DNA of 64,000 nt from Paenibacillus selenitireducens (GTDB taxonomy: Bacteria; Bacillota; Bacilli; Paenibacillales; Paenibacillaceae), in the NCBI RefSeq assembly GCF_002021565.1, contig NZ_MSZX01000007.1:291891-355890 (forward strand), written 5' to 3'. The notes beneath the pieces are model-generated. The model did not search any database and was not told the DNA's origin. It saw nothing but the letters and a program-made list of their open reading frames with translations. Below are positions 8,615 through 19,446 of the stretch, piece by piece. Positions within the stretch are counted from its first letter, which is position 1. Every line of letters starts with the position of its first letter. Made by a program: the position numbers and the translations under genes.

Positions 8615-8964
8615 CAGGCTTCACTTCCTTTGCTCGACAATTTCAAACCAATAATACACGCTAACAGCAATAAGATGAAAACAATCCGCAACATACTGAC
8701 GGTACCGCCAGACATCACGATTTCCACAATCGTAGTCCCCAAAGTTCCCATCCCTGCAAACACAGCGTATACCGTTCCAACCGGCAATGCCTTGGCTGCT
8801 CTAATAATTAAATCAAAGCTTGCCAACAGGGAGACAAGAACGACAATGCTAGGAACATCTTCGTATTTGAACCCACTTGCCCACACGATCTCCAATAGTC
8901 CGCCTAAGAGTACATAAGTCCATGCTCTTGCCTCACTTATTCGCTTATCCGTTTTAACTGTCAT
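8614..8964 (-). CDS. Small multidrug resistance (SMR) exporter subunit, YkkC-like
   Basis: 116 residues; four helices with the conserved glutamate in YVLLGGLLEIVWASGFKY and family motif TVYAVFAGMGTLGTTIVEI. The ATG at 8964 is preceded by an AGGAGGGAG site; a longer frame upstream is less likely. It overlaps the end of the MerR gene by 11 bp and the following SMR gene by one base, so the three genes are one operon. Paired SMR genes generally work only together. Confidence 0.9.
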   Translation of the reverse strand: MTVKTDKRISEARAWTYVLLGGLLEIVWASGFKYEDVPSIVVLVSLLASFDLIIRAAKALPVGTVYAVFAGMGTLGTTIVEIVMSGGTVSMLRIVFILLLLACIIGLKLSSKGSEA

Positions 8965-9727
8965 TGCCGTCTCCCTCCTGTAAGTGCTGCAGATAATAGT
9001 CAACAATTCGATCGATATGTTCCATTACTTCGGCATCCATTCCGTACACCTTTGTTTCCATTCCTTCTTCAGGGCGAATTAATGACCAATACTTATCAAT
9101 GAGTTGCTCGTCATGCTGAAACCATTCCATGGAAACCTCAACGATTTGCGCCGCAAGCTTCTGAGAAATGATAGAGGAAGGGGATTCGTGCATATGCTCC
9201 TTGACCTTTCGCATCAGCTTCGCCCACTCCATGCTTCGTGGATCGTTTGAACTCAGATCCGGCAAGTCTTTAATAATATTAATTTCATGATCCGAAAAAT
9301 GCTGGGCAAAAAATGTTTCTCTAGCCTCGAAGGGGGATTGCAGTGACCTGATGAAAAGAAAGATATCCTCCGTTTCGATCTTTCCTTTCATTTCAAAGGC
9401 ATGCCTTGCTGTCTGCAACAGCTTCTCCATCTCATCAAGACGTTTCCTTTCCTCTACAATAGCTCCCAGCTCAAAATCCAGATAATCTCTCCAACGTTGC
9501 TCCTGTGAATCCTTCCCTGTAGACAACATTTCCTTGATGGACGCCAGCGTAAAGCCCAGCTCCTTCAATGCAGCTATATGCTGGAGCACTCTAATCTCCT
9601 CATTTGAATAGTACCGGTAGCCGGAATCAGCTACCTTGGCAGGCTTTAGTAAACCGATCTCGTCATAGTATCTCAGTGTCCTTATAGATATATTTGTATT
9701 CTTGGACAACTCTCCAATGCTGTACAT
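8954..9727 (-). CDS. MerR-family transcriptional regulator of the SMR operon
   Basis: 257 residues. Residues 1-70 form the MerR winged helix (MYSIGELSKNTNISIRTLRYYDEIGLLKPA, then GYRYYSNEEI), followed by a helix that mediates dimerisation and a C-terminal ligand-sensing region of about 150 residues without cysteine clusters typical of metal sensors. The ATG at 9727 follows a GGTGGGG site. Gene order and the atypical promoter upstream suggest it senses a drug-like compound and activates its own operon with the two exporters. Confidence 0.88.
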   Translation of the reverse strand: MYSIGELSKNTNISIRTLRYYDEIGLLKPAKVADSGYRYYSNEEIRVLQHIAALKELGFTLASIKEMLSTGKDSQEQRWRDYLDFELGAIVEERKRLDEMEKLLQTARHAFEMKGKIETEDIFLFIRSLQSPFEARETFFAQHFSDHEINIIKDLPDLSSNDPRSMEWAKLMRKVKEHMHESPSSIISQKLAAQIVEVSMEWFQHDEQLIDKYWSLIRPEEGMETKVYGMDAEVMEHIDRIVDYYLQHLQEGDGNDS

Positions 9728-9750
9728 AATGACCCCACCTCTCAACAACA

Positions 9751-9783
9751 AGTATATAGTCTCCAGTATACGTGAGAGTCAAG
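9751..9783 (-). promoter_or_regulatory. MerR-type promoter and operator
   Basis: On the minus strand TTGACT (9778-9783) is followed by TATATA (9753-9758, 19-nt spacer) or TATACT (9751-9756, 21-nt spacer). The unusually long spacer is a hallmark of MerR-activated promoters. An imperfect 22-bp palindrome with halves AGTCTC and GAGAGT around a central GTATAC (9758-9779) fills the spacer, as expected for the operator. Confidence 0.7.
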
Positions 9784-9835
9784 TTTTTTTAGAAAAATAT
9801 TCTAATAAATTTGGATTTACAAGCTAGATGAAAAG

Positions 9836-9864
9836 CAAAAATCCACAACCTTATGCGGTTGTGG
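9836..9864 (-). terminator. Terminator closing the ssrA-distal repeat unit
   Basis: Eight-bp perfect stem CCACAACC/GGTTGTGG with 6-nt loop, followed on the minus strand by ATTTTT. It sits 7 bp beyond the CCACCA end of the distal repeat unit. Confidence 0.7.
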
Positions 9865-9871
9865 GTTTACA

Positions 9872-10030
9872 TGGTGGAGGCGAGGGGAATGTTCATATCT
9901 CCATCTTATCTGCTCACGATGCTATCCTCCACCGACGATATTAGAGGTTGGATATAAACGCCGTGCTCCCTACGCTTCGCTCCAGTCCGCGCGGACTGAA
10001 CCCAGGGTCCGACCCCTCGAAACTCCACCA
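9872..10030 (-). repeat. ssrA-associated repeat unit B (159 bp)
   Basis: Second copy of a unit that ends, on the minus strand, in the same last 19 bases as tmRNA (9872-9890, identical to 10272-10290). The other end carries an inverted TGGTGGAG, so the unit has imperfect terminal inverted repeats. It shares about 95 nearly identical bases with unit A from the ssrA-like end inward; the remaining third has diverged but keeps the terminal motif. A terminator follows. No coding sequence is convincing. Confidence 0.8.
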
Positions 10031-10076
10031 ATGCAAAAAGGACACCTCTGAGGTGTCCTTTTTCATGTTGGTGGAG
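10023..10076. terminator. Terminator hairpin inside a longer palindrome between the repeat units
   Basis: A 13-bp perfect stem AAAAAGGACACCT/AGGTGTCCTTTTT with a 3-nt loop (10035-10063) is a bidirectional terminator. Outside it, CTCCACCAA (10023-10031) pairs with TTGGTGGAG (10068-10076), joining the ends of units B and A. Confidence 0.8.
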
Positions 10077-10228
10077 GCGAGGGGAATGTTCATATCTCCA
10101 TCTTACTTGCTCACGATGCTATCCTCCGCCGACGATATTAGAGGTTGGATATAAACGCCGTGCTCGTACGCTACGCTCCCTGCGCGCGGGCTGAACCCAA
10201 GGGTTCGACCCCTCTTACAACTCCACCA
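10069..10228 (-). repeat. ssrA-associated repeat unit A (160 bp)
   Basis: Unit immediately downstream of the ssrA terminator. Its minus-strand 3' end (10069-10087) is identical to the last 19 bases of tmRNA, and its opposite end is an inverted CTCCACCA. It is nearly identical to unit B over its ssrA-like half. The three 19-bp copies start 197 and 203 bp apart. Possible origins are attachment-site scars from integration at ssrA, a small mobile element, or small noncoding RNAs; the sequence alone does not decide. Confidence 0.8.
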
Positions 10229-10232
10229 AATG

Positions 10233-10268
10233 AAAAAAACACTGACCTCTCGCGGTCAGTGTCTTTAC
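10233..10268 (-). terminator. Rho-independent terminator of ssrA
   Basis: Stem CACTGACC/GGTCAGTG with 6-nt loop, followed on the minus strand by seven T (10233-10239). It starts just past the tmRNA CCA end. The flanks CTCCACCAAATG and CATTTGGTGGAG extend the palindrome by 12 bp on each side. Confidence 0.85.
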
Positions 10269-10271
10269 ATT

Positions 10272-10635
10272 TGGTGGAGGCGAGGGGAATCGAACCCCTG
10301 TCCGAAGATAACGCAACATAAGCTTCTACGGGTGTAGTCACAGTTTTGATGTCACCCTAGTATCGCCCCGTAACCGGCTATACTTTAGGTCAGCCTGATT
10401 ATCTTCTTCAGCACACCCCAGGCGGAGATGTGACAGCGTATCCCACTAAAGTTGAGCCCCTAGCCCGCCACATGGGCGATGGAAGGTAGGAGCACGCTAA
10501 CAGGTTATTAAGCTGCTAAAGCGTAGTTTGTTTGTTGTTTGCCGTTTAATAGGCTTTAGCGTTGATGAAGCGGACGCGTCCCCACTACCCGCTACTCATG
10601 CCCGAACTACCCCCGTCGAATCCAAGAACGCCCCC
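10272..10635 (-). ncRNA. ssrA: tmRNA (transfer-messenger RNA)
   Basis: Rescues stalled ribosomes and tags the unfinished protein for proteolysis, with SmpB. The 5' GGGGGCG (ending at 10635) pairs fully with the 3' CGCCTCC before ACCA (10272-10282), forming the alanyl acceptor stem; the T-arm reads GGGGTTCGATTCCCC. The tag frame at 10508-10543 encodes GKQQTNYALAA then TAA TAA, so the tag is A-GKQQTNYALAA with the protease-recognised ALAA end. Length 364 nt is usual. The gene lies next to smpB as in other Bacillales. Confidence 0.97.
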
Positions 10636-10812
10636 ATGTAAGTAGAAATCTACGTCGTCCTGATTAGGACAGCGCGTTTCTATAAAGGGTATGCGCCGAT
10701 CGAACCAACTAATATTCGATCTGGACCAGTGATAATTCTGAAGTCCACCGACTTCAATCGAGCATGGTAGATACGTAACCGTGAATCTCATATCCATCGT
10801 GGTTACATTCTT

Positions 10813-10842
10813 ATTATACGGCGCGGATGCTTCAAAAGTAAA
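10813..10842 (-). promoter_or_regulatory. Candidate ssrA promoter
   Basis: On the minus strand TTTACT (10837-10842), an 18-nt spacer and a perfect TATAAT (10813-10818). It would leave a precursor leader of about 170 nt before the mature tmRNA end. The gap 10636-10960 shows nothing else recognisable and no gene. Confidence 0.5.
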
Positions 10843-10960
10843 GGAGCACCATAATGTTCTTGCACTCCAAACCTTATCCATGGAAGCTCCTGCCTGATGA
10901 GCCACCGTATTTATATTCTATCCTACACGCAGTAGTTACATGAGCACGTGACGCCCGCCA

Positions 10961-11440
10961 TTATCTGGCGACCTTCTGTTTCTCACGCAATATGCGTTGA
11001 ATATCACGTTGTGCATCTCGCTTCGCCGCAGCTTCACGCTTGTCATATTGCTTCTTCCCTCGGCCTAAGCCGATCAGCAGCTTCGCATAACCATTACGAA
11101 CATAAATCTTCAGCGGAACAATAGTGTATCCTTCCGTCTTCGTCTGTCCCAATAGCTTGTGAATCTGCACACGGTGCAATAATAGCTTACGCGCACGCGT
11201 CGGATCAGTCGGATTAAATCGATTCCCTTGCTCAAATGGGCTAATGTGCATGTTATGAATGAAAATCTCGCCATTCCGAATGGTTGCGAACGCATCGCCA
11301 ATATTCGCTCGTCCCAACCGCAAGGATTTAATCTCAGTTCCCGTTAACACAAGACCCGCCTCATACGTGTCCTCGATGAAATAGTCATGGGAAGCTTTTT
11401 TGTTCTGGGCCAGCACTTTACCATCATTTTTCTTACCCAT
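10961..11440 (-). CDS. smpB: SsrA-binding protein SmpB
   Basis: 159-residue OB-fold RNA-binding protein that binds tmRNA and is required for trans-translation. Family motifs visible: [23 protein letters not shown] near the start, [25 protein letters not shown], and the basic tail [19 protein letters not shown]. The ATG at 11440 is preceded by GAGAGGAG at suitable spacing; an upstream in-frame GTG lies too close to the same site. The neighbouring ssrA is in the same orientation. Confidence 0.96.
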   Translation of the reverse strand: MGKKNDGKVLAQNKKASHDYFIEDTYEAGLVLTGTEIKSLRLGRANIGDAFATIRNGEIFIHNMHISPFEQGNRFNPTDPTRARKLLLHRVQIHKLLGQTKTEGYTIVPLKIYVRNGYAKLLIGLGRGKKQYDKREAAAKRDAQRDIQRILREKQKVAR

Positions 11441-11573
11441 GAAAATCACTCCTCTCGGCTCGTTGCCGCACGATCTAGTAGGGTTCTATTGTATCAGAGT
11501 TCAGCCCTCTAACGCAAGTTAAACCCGCACCAGCACTGTGATTCCACTCCATCATCCACCTTCGTGCAACGTG

Positions 11574-12032
11574 CTATTTTTTATCCTTCTCCAGCAATTC
11601 AAGAATAACCTTCAGCTCGTTCGACGTATCCAGATAAGCATATCGCCCGCCTGTATATTCTCCCTTTTGCACGAGGGATATTCCCCGCTGTTCGAACAGC
11701 TTTACTCGTTCCCCCATATTTTCCACCATAAAAGCAATATGATGGACCCCTTCGCCATGTGCATCTAGATGATCACGCCACGTACTCGAATGGCCGTCAG
11801 GCTCAATCAGTTCCACCTGTACCTGTCCAAAATTCAGAAAAGCTAACTTGGCACGTGCCTCACTCGGATTGCCCTTATATTCACATTGGGTTTGCTCCAT
11901 CGGATCCGTCAAGAACCACTTTGGCTTCTCAATGCCGAAGATCTTTGCATAGGCTTGCGAGGTTGCCTCAATATCATGAACCACAAGACCGATTTGTACG
12001 ATCACTTGATTGGTGATTAAAGAGTTGTCCAT
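11574..12032 (-). CDS. VOC-superfamily (glyoxalase/methylmalonyl-CoA epimerase-like) protein
   Basis: 152 residues with the paired beta-alpha-beta-beta-beta fold of the vicinal oxygen chelate family: VQIGLVVHDIEATSQAYAKIFG at the start and GEGVHHIAFMVENMGERV in the second half, ending VILELLE. The spaced His, Glu and Glu in GLVVHD, QVELIEP and LKVILELLE are candidate metal ligands. It resembles methylmalonyl-CoA epimerases, but no mutase genes are nearby, so the substrate is unknown. ATG at 12032 has an AAGGATGGTG site; a longer frame begins at 12062. Confidence 0.75.
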   Translation of the reverse strand: MDNSLITNQVIVQIGLVVHDIEATSQAYAKIFGIEKPKWFLTDPMEQTQCEYKGNPSEARAKLAFLNFGQVQVELIEPDGHSSTWRDHLDAHGEGVHHIAFMVENMGERVKLFEQRGISLVQKGEYTGGRYAYLDTSNELKVILELLEKDKK

Positions 12033-12124
12033 CCCTACACCATCCTTATTATGAGATTCCACTTCTATCCTATCACGACCGCAGCAAAAGAGCCTGCAAA
12101 ACCTTTGCAGACTCTCGAACTTCT

Positions 12125-14779
12125 CTATTTCTTCTTCTTCCGAACGAACGATGCTGTTGAATTCTTATTCTTCCCGCGTTTCCGCGATGCACCGCTGCTG
12201 CCTTCACCTACAAAAATACCGCTCTCGGACGTATTCTTACGCCGTGTATCTTTATGCTCAACATCTATTCCTTGACCATTGGCCGGTTCGATTGGAGCAC
12301 CATAGCCGCCTTTTCCTGAGCCAAATCCGAACTTTTTCCCAGACGAGGCAGGTGCGCTCGGAGCATCGGAACGTTTCGGTCGACTGTCGGTCTTCTGGAA
12401 CTTACCAAATTTACCGCCGCCTTTATTGCCTTGCTCCGGCTTACCAGGCTTGCTGAGTCCACCTGATTTACCAGATTTGCTTGGTTTACCTGGTGATTTG
12501 CCACCGCCGCCACTCGACTTACCGCCGCGATCATTTTTGCCGCGTGAGCCAAAACCGCCTTGGCCGAAACCGCGTCCCTTGCCGCCACGTCCGCGATCAC
12601 CGAAACCGTCGACGAAATTCACCTGATTTCCGCGCGGCTTCATATCGACCATTTCAAAATCAATCGTATGATCGTCCATATTCACACGAGCTACGCGAAT
12701 CTTGACTTCATCCCCAATACGATAGATCTTGGACGTACGCTCTCCAATCAGAGCCATATGCTGCTCATGGAAATGGTAGTAGTCGTCGGTCATATCGCTC
12801 AAGCGGATTAAGCCTTCAACCGTATTATCCAACTCGATGAAAATACCGAAGCTGGTCACGCTGCTCACCATGCCTTCGAATTCCTCACCGACTTTATCAA
12901 GCATAAATTCAGCTTTCTTCAGCTGTTCGGTATCGCGCTCTGCATCCACAGCTACCCGTTCCCGTTCCGAGGAATGCTGAGCAATTTCCTTCATTCGAGA
13001 CGTTAAGTACTCGTGACGTTCTTCTGTAAGGGCTCCGCCATTCTCTGCAACCTCCCGAATAATCCGGTGGATCACAAGATCTGGGTAACGACGAATTGGA
13101 GACGTAAAGTGCGAATAGTATTCGGCTGCCAAGCCAAAATGCCCGAGGCTCTCCGAATCATATTTCGCCTGCTTCATGGAGCGCAGCATCATGGTACTAA
13201 TCACCGTCTGCTCCTTGGTGCCTTGAATCTCTTCCAATAACGTCTGTAATGCACGCGGGTGAACAGTATTGCCTTTGCCACGTACGACATAGCCGAAATT
13301 CGCAGCGAACTGTGTGAAATTAAGCAGCTTCTCCGAATCCGGGTCTTCATGGATCCGATATAAGAACGGTACGCGCAACCAATGGAAATGTTCAGCCACC
13401 GTCTCGTTCGCCGCAAGCATGAATTCTTCAATAATCATTTCTGCAATAGAGCGCTCGCGTTTAATAATATCGACGGGCTTGCCATTCTCATCCACAATCA
13501 CTTTGGACTCTTGAAAGTCAAAATCAATCGCGCCGCGATGCATCCGATTTTTCCGCAGCCTTGTAGCAAGCTCTTGCATCAAGTGGAAATCATCTACTAA
13601 ATCTTTGTAGCGCTCCATCAAATCCGGATTTTCTTCCGGTTCCGTCAAGATTTTGCGTACATTGGTGTAGGTCATGCGTTCCTTGGTCTTAATCACACTG
13701 GTGAAAATATCGTGGTTCACGACCTTCATGTGATTGTCGAACTCCATCTCACAAGAAAGCGTCAACCGATCTACCTGCGGGTTAAGACTGCATATCCCGT
13801 TGGATAATCGATGCGGCAGCATTGGGATGACCCGATCTACCAAATATACGCTGCAGCCGCGTGCATACGCTTCTTGGTCCAGATTCGAACGCTCACGAAC
13901 GTAATACCCCACATCCGCAATATGAACGCCAAGCTTGTAATTCCCATTCGGAAGACGCTCCACATTCACCGCATCATCCAAATCCTTCGCGTCTTCGCCA
14001 TCGATCGTTACAATCCGTTGCCCGCGTAAGTCTCTGCGTCCCTGCTCGAGAATCTCAGCATCCGTAATGGAATCCGGCGCGGATTCCGCTTCTTCCATCA
14101 CTTCCTCCGGAAATGCCTCAGGCAACTGGTGCTTACGAATGATCGAGAGGATATCCACCCCAGGATCGTCCTTGTGACCGAGAATTTCGATAACTTCGCC
14201 TTCAGCCGCAGCGCGGCCTTCTGGATAGCTAACAATCTGTACGACAACCTTCTGCCCTGTTACAGCGCCTTGAAAAGCATCTTTCGGAATAAAAATATCT
14301 CTGTTAATCCGTTTATCATCTGGAATGACGAAGCCGTAGGTCTCCAGATTCTGAAATACCCCTACCACACGGGTAACCGCTCGACTAACAATTCGCGCGA
14401 CTTCCCCTTCTAACTTCCCGCCAGCCGATCCTTTGGAAGTGACGCGCACAAGGACAATATCCCCGTTCATCGCGCTCTTCAAATCATTGGCATGGATATA
14501 CACATCCGGATGATCTTTATCATCGGGAATCAGGAATGCGAATCCTTTCGCATGCGCCTGCAGCCGTCCTCTTAAAAGATTCATTCGCTCGGGAATCCCA
14601 TACCGTTCCGAACGGGTGCGAATGATCTTGCCTTCATGTTCCATTTGGTTTAATAATTTCAGGAAAGCTTTAAATTCCTGTGCATCGTCAATCTGAAAAT
14701 GCTGTTCCATTTCCTGATACGTCATCGGCTTATAAGCCGTTTCTCGCATAAAATCCAACAGATCTTGTTCTGTTATCAC
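12125..14779 (-). CDS. rnr: Ribonuclease R with long basic Gly/Lys-rich tail
   Basis: Processive 3'-5' exoribonuclease of about 884 residues. Order: N-terminal helix-turn-helix ([16 protein letters not shown]), two cold-shock domains ([18 protein letters not shown]), RNB catalytic domain with [17 protein letters not shown] supplying the metal-binding aspartates, and C-terminal S1 domain ([20 protein letters not shown]). The last 158 residues or so are low-complexity and rich in Gly, Lys, Arg and Ser, longer than the basic tail of most RNase R proteins. I start at a GTG (14779) with GAGGTG 5 nt upstream; an ATG at 14815 has no site. It lies downstream of secG, as in Bacillus. Confidence 0.93.
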   Translation of the reverse strand: MITEQDLLDFMRETAYKPMTYQEMEQHFQIDDAQEFKAFLKLLNQMEHEGKIIRTRSERYGIPERMNLLRGRLQAHAKGFAFLIPDDKDHPDVYIHANDLKSAMNGDIVLVRVTSKGSAGGKLEGEVARIVSRAVTRVVGVFQNLETYGFVIPDDKRINRDIFIPKDAFQGAVTGQKVVVQIVSYPEGRAAAEGEVIEILGHKDDPGVDILSIIRKHQLPEAFPEEVMEEAESAPDSITDAEILEQGRRDLRGQRIVTIDGEDAKDLDDAVNVERLPNGNYKLGVHIADVGYYVRERSNLDQEAYARGCSVYLVDRVIPMLPHRLSNGICSLNPQVDRLTLSCEMEFDNHMKVVNHDIFTSVIKTKERMTYTNVRKILTEPEENPDLMERYKDLVDDFHLMQELATRLRKNRMHRGAIDFDFQESKVIVDENGKPVDIIKRERSIAEMIIEEFMLAANETVAEHFHWLRVPFLYRIHEDPDSEKLLNFTQFAANFGYVVRGKGNTVHPRALQTLLEEIQGTKEQTVISTMMLRSMKQAKYDSESLGHFGLAAEYYSHFTSPIRRYPDLVIHRIIREVAENGGALTEERHEYLTSRMKEIAQHSSERERVAVDAERDTEQLKKAEFMLDKVGEEFEGMVSSVTSFGIFIELDNTVEGLIRLSDMTDDYYHFHEQHMALIGERTSKIYRIGDEVKIRVARVNMDDHTIDFEMVDMKPRGNQVNFVDGFGDRGRGGKGRGFGQGGFGSRGKNDRGGKSSGGGGKSPGKPSKSGKSGGLSKPGKPEQGNKGGGKFGKFQKTDSRPKRSDAPSAPASSGKKFGFGSGKGGYGAPIEPANGQGIDVEHKDTRRKNTSESGIFVGEGSSGASRKRGKNKNSTASFVRKKKK

Positions 14780-14918
14780 CGAATCACCTCGAATCAAATC
14801 CAACTCATGTTGCACATATGTACTTCATCTTAATAAGCAAATCTATACTCAGTATACACGAAATATAGCTTATACATCCGTATTCCCCAAAAACAGTGGT
14901 TCCGCCACGCAAAATGAG

Positions 14919-14975
14919 AAAAACCTCTATCGAGGCCCATTCAAAGATGAGCGACCGCGTCTAGAGGTAGTTTTT
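14919..14975. other. Hairpin in the rnr-secG gap
   Basis: ACCTCTA (around 14923-14929) can pair with TAGAGGT (around 14962-14968) across a 32-nt centre, with T-rich sequence on both sides, so it could act as a weak terminator in either direction. The gap 14780-15089 otherwise holds the secG terminator and presumably the rnr promoter; no gene was seen. Confidence 0.4.
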
Positions 14976-15035
14976 ATCGCCAAACAGAATTTTTCAGTTT
15001 AGATACATCAAAACTTTTATAAATTATATTGTGGT

Positions 15036-15068
15036 AAAAAAACAGCGGAAGATTCGCTCTCCCGCTGT
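15036..15068 (-). terminator. Rho-independent terminator after secG
   Basis: On the minus strand ACAGCGG pairs with CCGCTGT and is followed by seven T (15036-15042). It lies 22 bp beyond the secG stop, separating secG from rnr at least partly. Confidence 0.8.
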
Positions 15069-15089
15069 CTGAACTCTCATGTAAGTAAG

Positions 15090-15329
15090 TTATGCTGTTT
15101 TAACCAAATAAGCTACGACCATGGCAAGCACGAAGAATCCTACAGCCAATGCGATCGTTAAACGTTGCAAGAACAAATCCAAGCCACGTGCTTTTTGCTT
15201 ACCGAAAAGGTGTTCCGCTCCCCCGGAGATGGCACCCGATAGTCCCGCGCTCTTCCCTTTTTGTAGAAGTACGACAGCGATCAAGCCTAGCGAAAAAATA
15301 ACAAGCAAAATTGTGAATAAAGTTTCCAT
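15090..15329 (-). CDS. secG: Protein translocase subunit SecG
   Basis: 79-residue membrane subunit of the SecYEG translocon. Two helices, [22 protein letters not shown] and [21 protein letters not shown], flank a cytoplasmic loop containing [22 protein letters not shown], the SecG signature. The ATG at 15329 has a perfect AGGAGG with 7-nt spacing; the longer frame upstream is not needed. Its position between eno and rnr matches Bacillus. Confidence 0.96.
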   Translation of the reverse strand: METLFTILLVIFSLGLIAVVLLQKGKSAGLSGAISGGAEHLFGKQKARGLDLFLQRLTIALAVGFFVLAMVVAYLVKTA

Positions 15330-15494
15330 AGTTCCACCTCCTAAAGAATTGCGTTGCAAACCTCTTCCGTAAATGAAATTCATTAACCACTCATGAGATT
15401 ATAATTCATTATAAAAAAACAGTATTCTTATTGTATCATTAACTATTGAAAATTACAAGATAAGAACCCAAAGTCGATTATACAGGATAACCGT

Positions 15495-15532
15495 AAAAAG
15501 GAATTGGAGCCTTAGTGGTTCCAATCCCTTTT
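15495..15532 (-). terminator. Terminator of the glycolytic operon
   Basis: A 15-bp stem with one mismatch (AAAGGGATTGGAACC against GGCTCCAATTCCTTT on the minus strand) plus trailing T residues, 16 bp after the eno stop. Confidence 0.85.
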
Positions 15533-15547
15533 CTATATGAACAGCAA

Positions 15548-16888
<1,341 letters not shown>

Positions 16889-16917
16889 CTAGCTAGGAAT
16901 ACGTTGATTATTTTAAT

Positions 16918-18456
16918 TTATTTGTTGATCAGGGAGTTCCCTGTCATTTCTTGGGATTTGTTCAATTGCATCAAGTCAAGAATCGTAGGAGCTACGTCCG
17001 CTAGAATCCCGCCTTCACGCAATGTCACGCCCGCTTTGGTTACGATACAAGGAACCGGGTTCGTTGTATGTGCTGTATGAGGACGACCGTTCTCATCGAT
17101 CTCTGTCTCAGCGTTACCATGATCGGCAATGATGATCGCTTGACCGCCTTTTGCAAGGACAGCCTCGATCACAAGACCTAAGCACTCATCTGTTGCTTCA
17201 ACCGCTTTGATGGTCGGCTCAAGCTTACCGGAGTGACCTACCATGTCCGGGTTCGCAAAGTTCAAGATAATACAATCTTGGCGCTCAGCTTCGATTTCTT
17301 TAACCGCTGCGGCTGCCACTTCATGCGCGCTCATCTCTGGCTGAAGGTCGTACGTTGCGACTTTCGGCGAAGGAATAAGAATACGCGTTTCACCTGGCAA
17401 TTCCTTGTCACGTCCACCACTGAAGAAGAACGTTACGTGAGGATATTTTTCCGTTTCTGCGATACGAAGTTGTTTCTTGTTGTTCTGAACCAGAACTTCA
17501 CCTAACGTATTGTCCAGGTTCTTCGGCTTGTATGCCACGAATCCATCTACGGATTCACTGAACATCGTGAGACAGACATAATACAAGTTCTTCGGCGCTT
17601 TGTCTCCACGATCGAATCCTTGGAAATCTGCGTTCGTGAACACTTGGGATAACTGAATCGCACGGTCAGGACGGAAGTTCAAGAAGATAACTGCATCTTC
17701 GGACTCTATCAAACCAACCGGTTGTTCCTGCTCATCCACGATAACCGTAGGCATTACGAACTCGTCAAACACGGATTTTTCGTAGGATTCAACAATCGCT
17801 TTTAACGGGTCTTGGTATTTAGGGCCTTCGCCATATACCATCGCGCGGTAGGATTTCTCCGTACGCTCCCAACGTTTGTCACGGTCCATCGCATAGTAGC
17901 GACCTTGAACCGTAGCGATTTTACCTACACCAATTTTCTGAATTTTCGCGATTAAATCCTCCATATAGCCTTTTGCGCTATCCGGAGAAACGTCGCGTCC
18001 GTCTAAGAAACCATGAATGTAGACTTGATCCAATTCTTCTTTTTTGCAAAGCTCTAACATCGCATACAAATGCGCGATATGACTGTGCACGCCGCCGTCG
18101 GACAGCAATGCATACAGATGAAGTTTCTTGTTATTGTTCTTCGCATGGCGAACCGCGCCTATAAGCGTTTCGTTATCGAAGAATTCCCCGTCACGAATCG
18201 ACTTGGAGATCCGAGTAAGATCTTGATAAACGATACGGCCTGCGCCGATGTTCAAGTGACCTACTTCAGAGTTCCCCATTTGACCTTCTGGCAAGCCTAC
18301 AGCTTCACCAGATGCCGTCAATGTGGTGTGCGGGAATGTATTCCAGTAACGGTCGAAGTTCGGTTTCTTCGCTTGAGCAACGGCGTTGCCCACGAGATCA
18401 TTCTTCAATCCGAAGCCGTCTAGAATAATTAGTGCTACAGGTTTCGGTGCTGTCAT
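16918..18456 (-). CDS. gpmI: 2,3-bisphosphoglycerate-independent phosphoglycerate mutase
   Basis: 512 residues; interconverts 3- and 2-phosphoglycerate using two Mn2+ ions. The alkaline-phosphatase-type site starts with [10 protein letters not shown] and includes the phosphorylated serine in [17 protein letters not shown] (Ser63). Further metal ligands occur in [23 protein letters not shown] and IIADHGNAE. Its ATG directly abuts the tpiA stop, indicating coupling within the glycolytic operon. Confidence 0.98.
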   Translation of the reverse strand: MTAPKPVALIILDGFGLKNDLVGNAVAQAKKPNFDRYWNTFPHTTLTASGEAVGLPEGQMGNSEVGHLNIGAGRIVYQDLTRISKSIRDGEFFDNETLIGAVRHAKNNNKKLHLYALLSDGGVHSHIAHLYAMLELCKKEELDQVYIHGFLDGRDVSPDSAKGYMEDLIAKIQKIGVGKIATVQGRYYAMDRDKRWERTEKSYRAMVYGEGPKYQDPLKAIVESYEKSVFDEFVMPTVIVDEQEQPVGLIESEDAVIFLNFRPDRAIQLSQVFTNADFQGFDRGDKAPKNLYYVCLTMFSESVDGFVAYKPKNLDNTLGEVLVQNNKKQLRIAETEKYPHVTFFFSGGRDKELPGETRILIPSPKVATYDLQPEMSAHEVAAAAVKEIEAERQDCIILNFANPDMVGHSGKLEPTIKAVEATDECLGLVIEAVLAKGGQAIIIADHGNAETEIDENGRPHTAHTTNPVPCIVTKAGVTLREGGILADVAPTILDLMQLNKSQEMTGNSLINK

Positions 18457-19266
<810 letters not shown>

Positions 19267-19318
19267 TTAAGCCATTCCGCGAATGGAGAGAAATAAGATT
19301 GCCTGAATACGAGTTTTG

Positions 19319-19361
19319 GCTTTAAACCCCAACCTTAAAAAGTTAAATCAAGGGGTTTAAA
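19319..19361 (-). other. Stem-loop in the pgk-tpiA gap
   Basis: Inverted repeat of about 11 bp: TTTAAACCCC (19321-19330) against GGGGTTTAAA (19352-19361) with a 21-nt centre. It lacks a T tract on the minus strand, so it is more likely an mRNA processing or stability element than a terminator. It lies in the 234-bp space between pgk and tpiA. Confidence 0.5.
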
Positions 19362-19446
19362 ACAAGATGTCTGAGATGAAGAGGGCAACTTATTTTTCGC
19401 AATGAGCGGCATGGCTTACAGCTTTGTCAAACAACATTGAGCTTTT

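Noticed and set aside
8240..8917. 225-residue open frame on the plus strand
   Set aside because: Antisense to both SMR genes, low-complexity composition, no ribosome binding site; a shadow frame.
9948..10154. Open frames running across the ssrA repeat units
   Set aside because: They cross terminator hairpins and unit boundaries on either strand and look like translated repeats, not proteins.
10585..10905. 106-residue frame upstream of ssrA
   Set aside because: It overlaps the tmRNA 5' end and its promoter region, with no family resemblance.
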